Origin: Bacillus_BA songklensis | Lineage (GTDB): Bacteria; Bacillota; Bacilli; Bacillales; Bacillaceae_H | Assembly (NCBI RefSeq): GCF_042649685.1 | Contig: NZ_JBHRZT010000026.1 | Location: 32,947 to 96,946 of the forward strand | DNA: 64,000 nucleotides | Reading direction: 5' to 3' | In this document: positions 50,320-57,035 of the stretch, in pieces | Numbering within the stretch: position 1 is the stretch's first letter | Layout of the letters: the number at the start of each line of letters is the position of its first letter | The notes under the pieces: model-generated | What the model saw: only the letters and a program-made list of their open reading frames with translations | Databases searched by the model: none | What the model was told of the DNA's origin: nothing | Position numbers and translations under genes: made by a program

Positions 50320-50419
50320 AGATTGACGAGGATAAACAACAGCAAGCGCATATACATCTTCTAACAAATTATGCTACACTTGTCATAGAAAGAGGTTTGA
50401 CTTAAAAAGGGGTGAAAAG

Positions 50420-50980
50420 ATGGAGCCAGCAGTAAAGGGAGAAATTTGGTCGTATGTCAAAACGCTTGTGATCGCTCTTATTTTATCTTTTTTGATTCAG
50501 CAATTTTTATTTCAACCGTACACGGTCAAAGGGCAATCGATGATGCCGAACCTGGAGGAAGGCAACAAAATCATCATCAACAAAATGAATTACCATTACA
50601 GCAAGCCCGAACGCTTTGATATGGTCGTCTTAAAGGCGCCATACAGCGACGAGTTTTTAGTGAAACGCATTATCGGGTTACCGGGCGAAACCGTTGAATA
50701 TCAGGACGATGTATTGTTCATCAACCATAAGCCCCAAAAAGAACCATATTTGGATCAATATAAACAACATTTGCTGCCATTCGAGAAACTCACCGAAGAT
50801 TTCACCTTAAAAGACATTACCGATGAATCGAGAATTCCGGAAGGCTATGTTCTCGTGTTGGGCGACAACCGCCGCATCAGCCGGGATGGGCGTCATTTTG
50901 GATTAATCAAAATCGACAGCGTCGTCGGCGAAGTGAATATGCGCTACTGGCCGATCAAGGAAGTGGCGTTTATGAACTAA
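50420..50980 (+). CDS. sipT: Type I signal peptidase (SipS/SipT type)
   Basis: A 186-residue membrane serine protease that removes signal peptides of secreted proteins. One N-terminal transmembrane helix (about 13-33) is followed by the catalytic serine in G-Q-S-M-M-P near 40 and the catalytic lysine in L-V-K-R-I-I-G-L-P-G near 79. The box G-D-N-R-R-I-S-R-D-G-R near 151-161 is slightly unusual, since most members have D-S-R. The start is ATG 50420 with AAGGGGTG upstream. The short size is typical of bacillar Sip proteins. It stands alone, followed by two tandem family B repeats. Confidence 0.93.
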   Translation: MEPAVKGEIWSYVKTLVIALILSFLIQQFLFQPYTVKGQSMMPNLEEGNKIIINKMNYHYSKPERFDMVVLKAPYSDEFLVKRIIGLPGETVEYQDDVLFINHKPQKEPYLDQYKQHLLPFEKLTEDFTLKDITDESRIPEGYVLVLGDNRRISRDGRHFGLIKIDSVVGEVNMRYWPIKEVAFMN

Positions 50981-50984
50981 GAAC

Positions 50985-51113
50985 TAAGAAAAGCGGAGAA
51001 AGCCCGTTTAAACCGATAGGATGTTGGAGCTTCTGAGAAGGAACCGTTTTTTTGGTTCCGCAGGAAGAAGCGAAACAGCCGTACGGTTTGGCTTTCGCAG
51101 CTGGACACCAAGA
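50985..51113 (+). repeat. Family B dispersed repeat, tandem unit 1
   Basis: It begins AAGAAAAGCGGAGAAAGCCC and ends ...CGCAGCTGGACA. Internally it has the hairpin GGAACC-GTTTTTTT-GGTTCC. The next unit follows at once, and the first ~55 bases of the two are nearly identical. Confidence 0.8.
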
Positions 51114-51250
51114 AAAGCGGAGAAAGCCCGTTTAAACCGATAGGATGTTGGAGCTTCTGACAGAGGAGCTGCTTTTTAGTTCCGTCGGAAGAAGCGAAAT
51201 GACCGAAAGGCTAGGAGCCGCAGCCGGGCAATTTCAACGTGCAATTTATA
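51112..51250 (+). repeat. Family B dispersed repeat, tandem unit 2
   Basis: It begins CAAGAAAAGCGGAGAAAGCC and ends ...GCAGCCGGGCAATTTCAAC, then GTGCAATTTATACTTTC. Confidence 0.8.
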
Positions 51251-51264
51251 CTTTCTTGTATACG

Positions 51265-51306
51265 AAAAAAGGCCCTTCTTGTTGCTGAAACAAGAAGGGC
51301 CTTTTA
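51265..51306 (-). terminator. Bidirectional terminator beside the GGCT gene
   Basis: The perfect arms AAAAGGCCCTTCTTGT and ACAAGAAGGGCCTTTT with A/T runs at both sides. Confidence 0.75.
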
Positions 51307-51347
51307 AATGATGGAACAGCTTTTCAAATGTGAGAGGATGAATAAGC

Positions 51348-52196
51348 CTATGATGTTCTGCACGCTCCCGGAAGTGACGTGATATGCTTTTTTAGCTCAT
51401 CCAAATAGTCGTCGCTTAACACGTTCGCTCCGCCGCGGAGAATTTCTGTTGCATAATGGTCGGGTGGTGCCGCTTCTTCTCCTTTATTGACAACGATAAA
51501 CGTCAATACCCGGTCAACGAGCCTCCCATTATGCTCGACTGACACGACAGCGGGACGATAATGACCGCTGCCGACGCCTTCACGTTTATACAAATACTCG
51601 ATTGCTTCAAGCGGCAGGCGGTACAACTTCCCTTCTACCACACCGTCTTCTTCGACAATGTCAGCCCGGCTTCCGTCATGTAAAAGATGTGTAAAGCGGA
51701 CTTTATGGTCAGGCAGCTTCGCCAGTCCGACCATTTGCTGAAAATGAGAGGCCACCCCGGCAAGCTCAAAGCGCTCCATATCCATGCACGACCCGTACGC
51801 AAAATAATAGACATCCTTGCAATTGTCATACAAGCGGTGAACACACCAGTCACCATTTGGTATAAGCTCTTTCAGCAATTCTTTGTTGTCACCGGCGATG
51901 TAGACCCATGCTTCCATTTCTCCTCTATCGGTATATACCGTTTGAACGATCCGATCATAGTAGCCTTCTTCGTACCCTTCAAGTTCATCCAGTTTGGAAA
52001 ACTGCTCGCCTGTCACTTCATACAGCTCACCGTACACCCAGCCATCGTCTCCTGCTTCAACCGCCGGGTATCCGAGCTTCGTATCATATAGACGTCCCTT
52101 CGTTCTTGCCTGTCTCGCCAGACAGGCCGCATCCTTCAATAAAAAATGGTTTTCTTCTCCCTGACGCAATGTTCCATATACAAACACAACCGTCAT
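51348..52196 (-). CDS. Two-domain gamma-glutamylcyclotransferase-fold protein
   Basis: A 282-residue protein with two GGCT/AIG2-like domains. The N-terminal one begins V-F-V-Y-G-T-L-R-Q-G (residues 4-13), with E-L-E-G-Y-E near 72. The C-terminal one begins Y-Y-F-A-Y-G-S-C-M-D near 131. GGCT-fold enzymes cleave gamma-glutamyl amines or peptides, releasing 5-oxoproline. The C-terminal domain has the GS-type phosphate loop but Cys in place of Asn (Y-G-S-N is usual). The start is ATG 52196 with GGGGGAG upstream; 52217 lies before the binding site. It is last in a four-gene minus-strand run (VOC, GT2-like, ChrA, GGCT). Confidence 0.82.
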   Translation of the reverse strand: MTVVFVYGTLRQGEENHFLLKDAACLARQARTKGRLYDTKLGYPAVEAGDDGWVYGELYEVTGEQFSKLDELEGYEEGYYDRIVQTVYTDRGEMEAWVYIAGDNKELLKELIPNGDWCVHRLYDNCKDVYYFAYGSCMDMERFELAGVASHFQQMVGLAKLPDHKVRFTHLLHDGSRADIVEEDGVVEGKLYRLPLEAIEYLYKREGVGSGHYRPAVVSVEHNGRLVDRVLTFIVVNKGEEAAPPDHYATEILRGGANVLSDDYLDELKKHITSLPGACRTS

Positions 52197-52220
52197 CGTT
52201 TTTTCTCCCCCCTTCATTCT

Positions 52221-52763
52221 CTATCTTAATGCCACTGCCCCGATGATGAGCGATCCAAGCACTCCCCATGCCGGGTTGATGCCAAGATACTGCACCATGA
52301 CAAAAAAGACGGCCGCCATCGCAAACGGTAAGAATGAGAGGATGGAACCGCTGCTTGGCGTAAACGCGTATTTCGCAAAGTCGTATGCCAGCATCGCCAG
52401 CATCACGAAAATCACCGGCTGCACGCCTTTAATCATGCCTTTAATGATTGGATTGTTTTGAAACTTATGCAAAACCGAAAATAAGACGACCATTAAGATC
52501 GCAGTCGGCATGACGACCGCCATCAAGGCGATCGATGCGCCGAGCCATCCTGCCACTTGAAACCCAATATAAGCCGCCAGCTTTGTTGCAATGGGGCCGG
52601 GCAAGGCATTGGCAAATGCTAAAGCTTCCCCGAACTCTTTTGTCGTCATCCAGCCATAACGATCGACCACTTCATTTTCGTATAAAGGAATCGTGGATGG
52701 CCCTCCACCATACCCAAGCATAGTGGCACGGGCAAAGCTAATAAAAAGCTGCCAGAGTATCAT
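52221..52763 (-). CDS. Chromate-transporter-family protein (single ChrA domain)
   Basis: A 180-residue membrane protein with six hydrophobic segments and the ChrA block G-Y-G-G-G-P-S-T-I-P-L near 17-27, then F-A-N-A-L-P-G-P-I-A-T-K near 49-60. Short ChrA proteins in bacilli normally come as a pair encoded by adjacent genes, each forming half of the transporter. Here only one half gene is found, and its neighbour on the 5' side is a short GT2-like gene that overlaps it by 4 bp. Chromate export is not shown; sulfate-like oxyanions are also possible. Confidence 0.82.
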   Translation of the reverse strand: MILWQLFISFARATMLGYGGGPSTIPLYENEVVDRYGWMTTKEFGEALAFANALPGPIATKLAAYIGFQVAGWLGASIALMAVVMPTAILMVVLFSVLHKFQNNPIIKGMIKGVQPVIFVMLAMLAYDFAKYAFTPSSGSILSFLPFAMAAVFFVMVQYLGINPAWGVLGSLIIGAVALR

Positions 52764-53050
52764 CCTTCTCTCTCCCCATCAAGACGTGAAACAAACGGCT
52801 TTCCGTCCCATACGATTTCACTTTTCGCTTCCCGTTCTTTTACTTCCGGTTCCTCAAGCAGCCCCCGGAAATTTTTCATCGGCAATTCCGGATAATCAGT
52901 TGGTAAAATGTCCGGTGAAGGCCCTCCCTCGTTCACAATGATGATATCAAGATATTTATGCATTTGCCTTGATAATGATTCCATCAGCCCGGCAAGGACA
53001 TACAGACGATGATAGGTAGCAATGACTACCGATACAAGAGGTTGGTTCAT
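52760..53050 (-). CDS. Short GT2-glycosyltransferase-like N-terminal fragment protein (96 aa)
   Basis: The first ~55 residues (V-S-V-V-I-A-T-Y-H-R near 6-15, then D-I-I-I-V-N-E-G-G near 35-43) look like the nucleotide-binding start of a family 2 glycosyltransferase. In a real enzyme the second strand would continue to D-D-x-S-x-D. Here E-G-G-P-S-P-D follows, and the rest, about 40 charged residues, has no GT2 match. It is too short to be a complete transferase. It may be the remnant of one, or a small protein that has adopted the fold start. It overlaps chrA by 4 bp and lies 3 bp downstream of the VOC gene. Confidence 0.6.
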   Translation of the reverse strand: MNQPLVSVVIATYHRLYVLAGLMESLSRQMHKYLDIIIVNEGGPSPDILPTDYPELPMKNFRGLLEEPEVKEREAKSEIVWDGKPFVSRLDGEREG

Positions 53051-53053
53051 GTG

Positions 53054-53446
53054 TTACTTCCCTTCTTCATATAATTCAAGCGGCAAACCGTCCGGATCCG
53101 TGAAAAACGTAAACTTCTTGCCAGTCAACGGATCGATGCGAATGTCTTCCACTTCAATCCCTTTTTCCTGCAGTTCCCTGACGGATTTTTCCACATTCTT
53201 TACGGCAAACGCCAAATGGCGAAGCCCAAGCGCCTCCGGATACGAAGGTCGCTCCGGGGAGTTCGGAAACGAAAAGAGTTCAATTTGATGGCCTGGTGCC
53301 ACTTCCAAATCGAGCTTATACGAATCCCGTTCGGCCCGGTATGTTTCCTCGATGATCCGGAACCCGAGCAGCTCCGTATAAAAACGTTTCGATTTCGCAT
53401 AATCCGAGCAAATAATCGCCGCATGATGAATGCGTTCAATATTCAT
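53054..53446 (-). CDS. VOC-superfamily (glyoxalase/dioxygenase-like) protein
   Basis: A 130-residue protein with two beta-alpha-beta-beta-beta modules. Metal ligands typical of the YwbC/GloA2 group are seen as H in I-H-H-A-A-I near 6-7, E in I-E-L-F near 51, H in L-R-H-L-A-F near 71 and E in P-L-E-L-Y-E near 124. The cofactor is probably a divalent metal. The start is ATG 53446 with GGGGAAAAG upstream. It is first in the four-gene run. The substrate is unknown; glyoxalase activity is one possibility. Confidence 0.85.
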   Translation of the reverse strand: MNIERIHHAAIICSDYAKSKRFYTELLGFRIIEETYRAERDSYKLDLEVAPGHQIELFSFPNSPERPSYPEALGLRHLAFAVKNVEKSVRELQEKGIEVEDIRIDPLTGKKFTFFTDPDGLPLELYEEGK

Positions 53447-53532
53447 AGCTTTTCCCCATTTCTGTTTCAAATGAATGACATATTATGATTAAAGTACAGT
53501 TTTCTTCTCCCCGCAACCAAAAAACTGTTTAA

Positions 53533-53662
53533 TCAAGAAAAGCGAAGGCGACTGCCCAATCTTGAGAGGCGTTGGAGCGTCTGACCGGGAAACCGTTCTT
53601 TGGTTTCATGGGCAGACGTGAAACGACCGAAAGATTAGGAGCCGCAGCTGGACAATCAAGAA
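53533..53662 (+). repeat. Family B dispersed repeat, tandem unit 1
   Basis: It begins AAGAAAAGCGAAGGCGACTG and ends GAGCCGCAGCTGGACAATC, directly joined to the next unit. An internal TTGGAGCGTCTGAC ... GCAGACGTGAAACGACC pairing is visible. Confidence 0.75.
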
Positions 53663-53848
53663 AAGCGGAACGAGCCAAGTTACAGCTAAAAACGCTCACG
53701 TCCTGTGAGCAACGCTGTAACCTTCGCCATCCATGGCTCTTCTCCATAGGGCATTGGAACTCCTGACAAAGAAGCGCTTTTGGCTTCTGTAGGAAGGAGG
53801 GAAATGACCGTAGGAGCTGGCTCGTGCAGCTGGACAATCAAGAAAAGA
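53657..53848 (+). repeat. Family B dispersed repeat, tandem unit 2 and start of a third
   Basis: It begins AATCAAGAAAAGCGGAACG, has a TTACAG ... CTGTAA stem, continues AAGCGCTTTTGGCTTCTGT, ends GTGCAGCTGGACAATC, then restarts AAGAAAAGAAGG at 53841. Confidence 0.75.
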
Positions 53849-54054
53849 AGGAAGATTTTTTCTCCCAATGAAAAACCTAAACGGAGCTCTTACCGACTGG
53901 CTCCTTTAATGGAAAACAACGTACACGGACTACAAAAAAGTGCTGCATTGAAATTCCATTCGACAAGCGGGGATTTTTTCGTACCAATCGGCCCCCTTCG
54001 CATAAGAATAGGCAATTCGTACAACCTATAGGTAAGAAAAGAGGGATTGGTCCC

Positions 54055-54609
54055 ATGAAGCAGAAAGAGAATGTAAAAATAATACAAGGTTTTTATGATC
54101 ATATTGTTGAGGTACATAAAGAATATTATGCGTTTTGGAAAGAGCATATCCTCTTTCATTGGGACTGGTGGCTGTCCGTGGCGCTTGCCGTCATTCCTTG
54201 GCTCATCTGGGTTAAAGTACACCGAAAAGAAAGCAGGGGCCGGCTCCTCTACGTTATTTTCTTTTTAATTATCGTCACTGCGGGGCTTGATTTTCTCGGA
54301 GTCATTTTAGGATTGTGGTATTATCCCGGAAAAATTGTGCCGATTATCCCTTCTTACATCCCATGGGATTTTTCCTTGATTCCCGTTATCATCACCTTAT
54401 TAATTCAGTTCAAGCCACATATCGCTCCATGGAAAAAGGCGCTTTTCTTCAGTGGCCTTACAGCGTTTGTCGGAGAACCGATTTTCATGAAGCTCGGTTT
54501 ATATACGAGAATTCACTGGGAGTACTTCTATTCGTTTCCCATCTATATCGCCCTTTATTTAATCGCCGACAAACTGAGCAAAACCGACTCTTTCGCCCCC
54601 CTTTCATAA
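54055..54609 (+). CDS. CBO0543-type integral membrane protein
   Basis: A 184-residue protein with five hydrophobic segments (about 45-60, 68-92, 103-122, 130-150, 158-175). The N-terminal region is basic and soluble, with W-K-E-H-I-L-F-H-W-D-W-W near 28-39, and Y-Y-P in a short loop near 97. The overall pattern matches CBO0543-family proteins, common in spore-formers and of unknown function. ATG 54055 follows a GGGATTGG site, and GAAAAGAGGG is a little upstream. No operon partners are seen. Confidence 0.75.
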   Translation: MKQKENVKIIQGFYDHIVEVHKEYYAFWKEHILFHWDWWLSVALAVIPWLIWVKVHRKESRGRLLYVIFFLIIVTAGLDFLGVILGLWYYPGKIVPIIPSYIPWDFSLIPVIITLLIQFKPHIAPWKKALFFSGLTAFVGEPIFMKLGLYTRIHWEYFYSFPIYIALYLIADKLSKTDSFAPLS

Positions 54610-54611
54610 TT

Positions 54612-54772
54612 TATGAAAAGCGGAAGCGGCTCGTTCAGGGACGACACGCGCTGGAAGCTTCTTCACCAGAAGCGCTCTTTGCTTCTGAGGAAGAAGCGCT
54701 TTTGGCTTCTGTAGGAAGGAGTGAAACGCAGAAGGAGCTAGGAGCTGCAGCAAACCGGAAAAGAAAACTAAA
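54612..54772 (+). repeat. Family B dispersed repeat
   Basis: It begins ATGAAAAGCGGAAGCGGC, has AAGCTTCTTCACCAGAAGC and AGAAGCGCTTTTGGCTTCT hairpin segments, and ends AGGAGCTGCAGCAAACC. Confidence 0.7.
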
Positions 54773-54775
54773 AAA

Positions 54776-54821
54776 GGGGGTGACTCAAAAGGAGGAAAAT
54801 CGCTCCTTTTGAGTCACCCCA
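54776..54821 (-). terminator. Long-stem terminator of the CapK/GDSL remnant transcript
   Basis: The perfect 18-bp stem GGGGTGACTCAAAAGGAG / CTCCTTTTGAGTCACCCC, with a T6 run on the minus strand. Confidence 0.8.
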
Positions 54822-54822
54822 C

Positions 54823-54884
54823 GCAAAATGGACCGTTATATAAATCCATTAATACCAAGGGTTTTGATTGACGGTCCATTTTGC
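54823..54884. repeat. Long palindromic hairpin
   Basis: The 14-bp arms GCAAAATGGACCGT and ACGGTCCATTTTGC enclose a 34-nt spacer. The shape is like that of the hairpins at 12009-12066 and 23585-23655. Confidence 0.6.
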
Positions 54885-54936
54885 ATAAAACATAAAACCC
54901 ATCATTTTTTTGAACTTATGGGTCAGCCTCTTTTTG

Positions 54937-55140
54937 TTAGTTGGCAGGTTGGGGGATAAAGGTACGGGTGACCGTTTGGGCCCATAGCTCATGACCCTTT
55001 TCATTCGGAGAGCGCCGGTCTTCTGCGAGGTAGTTTACTAGCTCGGGTGAATTTGAGGCCGGCCATGCTTTCCAATGGTCGATGTAATAAATGCCCTTTG
55101 TCCAGGCGAACTTTCGCAGCTCGGCCACTTCACTTTCGTT
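54937..55140 (-). pseudogene. GDSL/SGNH hydrolase, C-terminal remnant
   Basis: The last ~65 residues of an SGNH-type esterase. The block A-E-D-R-R-S-P-N-E-K-G-H-E-L-W (near residue 35-49) corresponds to the Block V catalytic Asp/His region (D-x-x-H-P-N-x-x-G-H), here with Ser in place of the catalytic His. The start codon, GDS motif and body are missing. The frame joins the 3' part of a CapK-like gene at about 55129-55140, in a different reading frame, which marks a deletion. Such esterases are often encoded in capsule clusters. Confidence 0.75.
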
Positions 55141-55889
55141 TTGAACACTTTTTCTATTAACCTTCTTTGCTGGGGAAACAGCATTTCTGAAGTAGAAAAA
55201 ATGGCCTTTATTTGATGGTCCAATGATAGCTGATTTTCTTCCAAATACTTGGCAAAAATATAAATAGAACTCGCATATCCCCTCAAAAAAAGAGGTTTAT
55301 TCTTTTGGATATTGATCAAATACATCTGTAAATCTTTTTCATCCATTCCGTATGATAAATATCGATGAAAATTTAACATGTAGTCCTGAACCCTGCTTTT
55401 TAAGGATTTAGATTTTGACACTAATGAAGAGCCCGCAATAATAGACATTTTGTCGCCTAAATGATATCCGGCAAATCCAAATCCCCTTAATAAAAGGGCA
55501 ACACCTCTTGCATAATCCTCCTTGCTCATTCGGTATTTGAGGGGTACACCCGTTGATCCCCCTGTTGAACCGTCCACGTATGGAATGCTTTGATTTTTAG
55601 GAATGAAGCTTTCCGGATTTCTTTTCATTTCATCTTTTGTTAAAATGGGGATCTTTTCTAAATCCTTCACCGTTTTAATGTCTTGCCAGTTCAAATGTAA
55701 ATGAGAGAAAAGCTCGGTATAATAGGGAACATTCTCAACCGCGAACTTCACCATTTTTTGCAGCTGTCTATTCTGAAACTCTTGTAAAAAATCCATTCCT
55801 TTTGATTCATTGCTTTTTATTTCTTGATATGCTCTCAGAACTTCCGGGCGTTTTAGCATATAACCCATTTTGAATTTCAATCGGTTCAC
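55129..55889 (-). pseudogene. CapK/PaaK-like adenylate-forming protein, 3' truncated
   Basis: The first ~253 residues of a phenylacetate-CoA-ligase-like protein of the capsule-associated CapK group, normally about 430-460 aa. The AMP-binding phosphate loop G-S-T-G-G-S-T-G-V-P lies near 106-115, with I-P-I-L-T-K-D-E near 79. After the K-V-F-K-T-K-V segment, where family members continue F-D-x-Y-G-x-x-E, the frame turns into unrelated sequence and stops at 55038. The lost half included the aromatic/adenylate motif and C-terminal lid. The start ATG 55889 overlaps the flippase stop by 4 bp. Confidence 0.8.
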
Positions 55890-56857
55890 ATCGTAACCCC
55901 CTTTCGCTTCCCTGTGTTTATAACGAACTCCTTAAAACGATACAGAACAAAAACCATTAATACTGCCATCAACAACACGATAAGCAGAACATCGCTTTTG
56001 ATCAAAAACTTCAATGCGGCCGCCGCTAAAAAGAATGGCAATCCGACTCCCGCTTCTGTTAACAGCGAGGTGATGGTCACTTTAAAATGAACTCCAGCGA
56101 GCTTCAATAGCCAGATAACATGATAAAACCAAAGGATTGCCCCTGTAATCCCAAACAGCGCGATCGTTAAAACATCGTTTCCAAGGAATCCCCCTATTAA
56201 AAGCACGATCAAACGGCTAAGAAACAGTAAAGAGTTAAAGAACAAGTTTTCCTTTTGCAGCTCTAAAATATTAAAAATGCTCGATAATGGGGACGATATA
56301 AAAACAAACAATACCCAAACAGATAGAAATTGTACATATAGGCCCGCTTTTTCCCACTCGGGGCCAAAGGCCACATTGAATAATTCAGGTGCCGCGATTG
56401 AAAGCAAAATGAGAGGAATAAAGCCAAAAGCCAACAATTTTCTAAATACCAGCAGGCTAAATTCCCCCAGCCTTTCCTTCCGGTTTTCCTCAATGGCTTT
56501 TTGCAAAAATGCCTGGGAGATGGCTGATCCTATAATAGATACAGGGGCCATCAGTACACGGTTTGCTAATGTGTACTGCCCGACTGCAGCGGGACTAAAG
56601 AAGACCGCTAACAATAAAACCGGCAGGTGCACAGAACTAGTATTCATCAGACTGGACCAGGTGGAGAAAAGAGGGAATTTCTTATACCTGATCAACAGCC
56701 GCTTAATCGAACCAAAATGGACGCTTTTTTTAATCAAATTTTTTTCCTTTTTCCATATATCCCTAAAGAGCAAAAGACAAGCAGGCAACTGTCCGAGGAT
56801 TTGTCCCACCATTAAACCGGCAGAACCCATACTAAATTGATGGCCTTGAAAAAACAA
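55886..56857 (-). pseudogene. Polysaccharide flippase (Wzx/MATE-like), 5' truncated
   Basis: About 320 residues from the middle to the end of a PST/MOP-type oligosaccharide exporter, with nine or so membrane segments. Normal members have 430-480 residues and 12-14 segments. The frame opens with the G-L-M-V-G-Q-I-L-G-Q segment, usually near residue 150-160, so about the first third is missing. No ribosome binding site fits the TTG at 56857. The sequence upstream (56858-56960) is AT-rich, with no trace of the missing part. Function is probably lost. It precedes capK in the same transcript orientation. Confidence 0.75.
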
Positions 56858-56959
56858 ATGAGGTTTCAGGGATCGATTCGCACTTATACTTTCTAATCAT
56901 GTGATCTTTCTTTTTTACATACAGTTTTATCAAAGAGATGATGTGCTTTCCTCTTCCTC

Positions 56960-57033
56960 TTCTTTTAGATAGAATCCCAAAGGATTCTATCTAAAAGAAA
57001 TAGGGAGCTCCTCGAATGAGGAACTCCCTATTT
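56960..57033 (-). terminator. Two-hairpin terminator of the SLH-protein gene
   Basis: AATAGGGAGCTCCTC / GAGGAACTCCCTATT (56999-57033) lies next to the perfect 16-bp CTTTTAGATAGAATCC / GGATTCTATCTAAAAG stem (56962-56997). T-runs are short on the minus strand and T7 on the plus strand. Confidence 0.75.
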
Positions 57034-57035
57034 TT

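Noticed and set aside
53529..53868. Minus- and plus-strand ORFs across the family B repeats
   Set aside because: They change length between repeat copies, lack ribosome binding sites and follow the repeat, not a protein.
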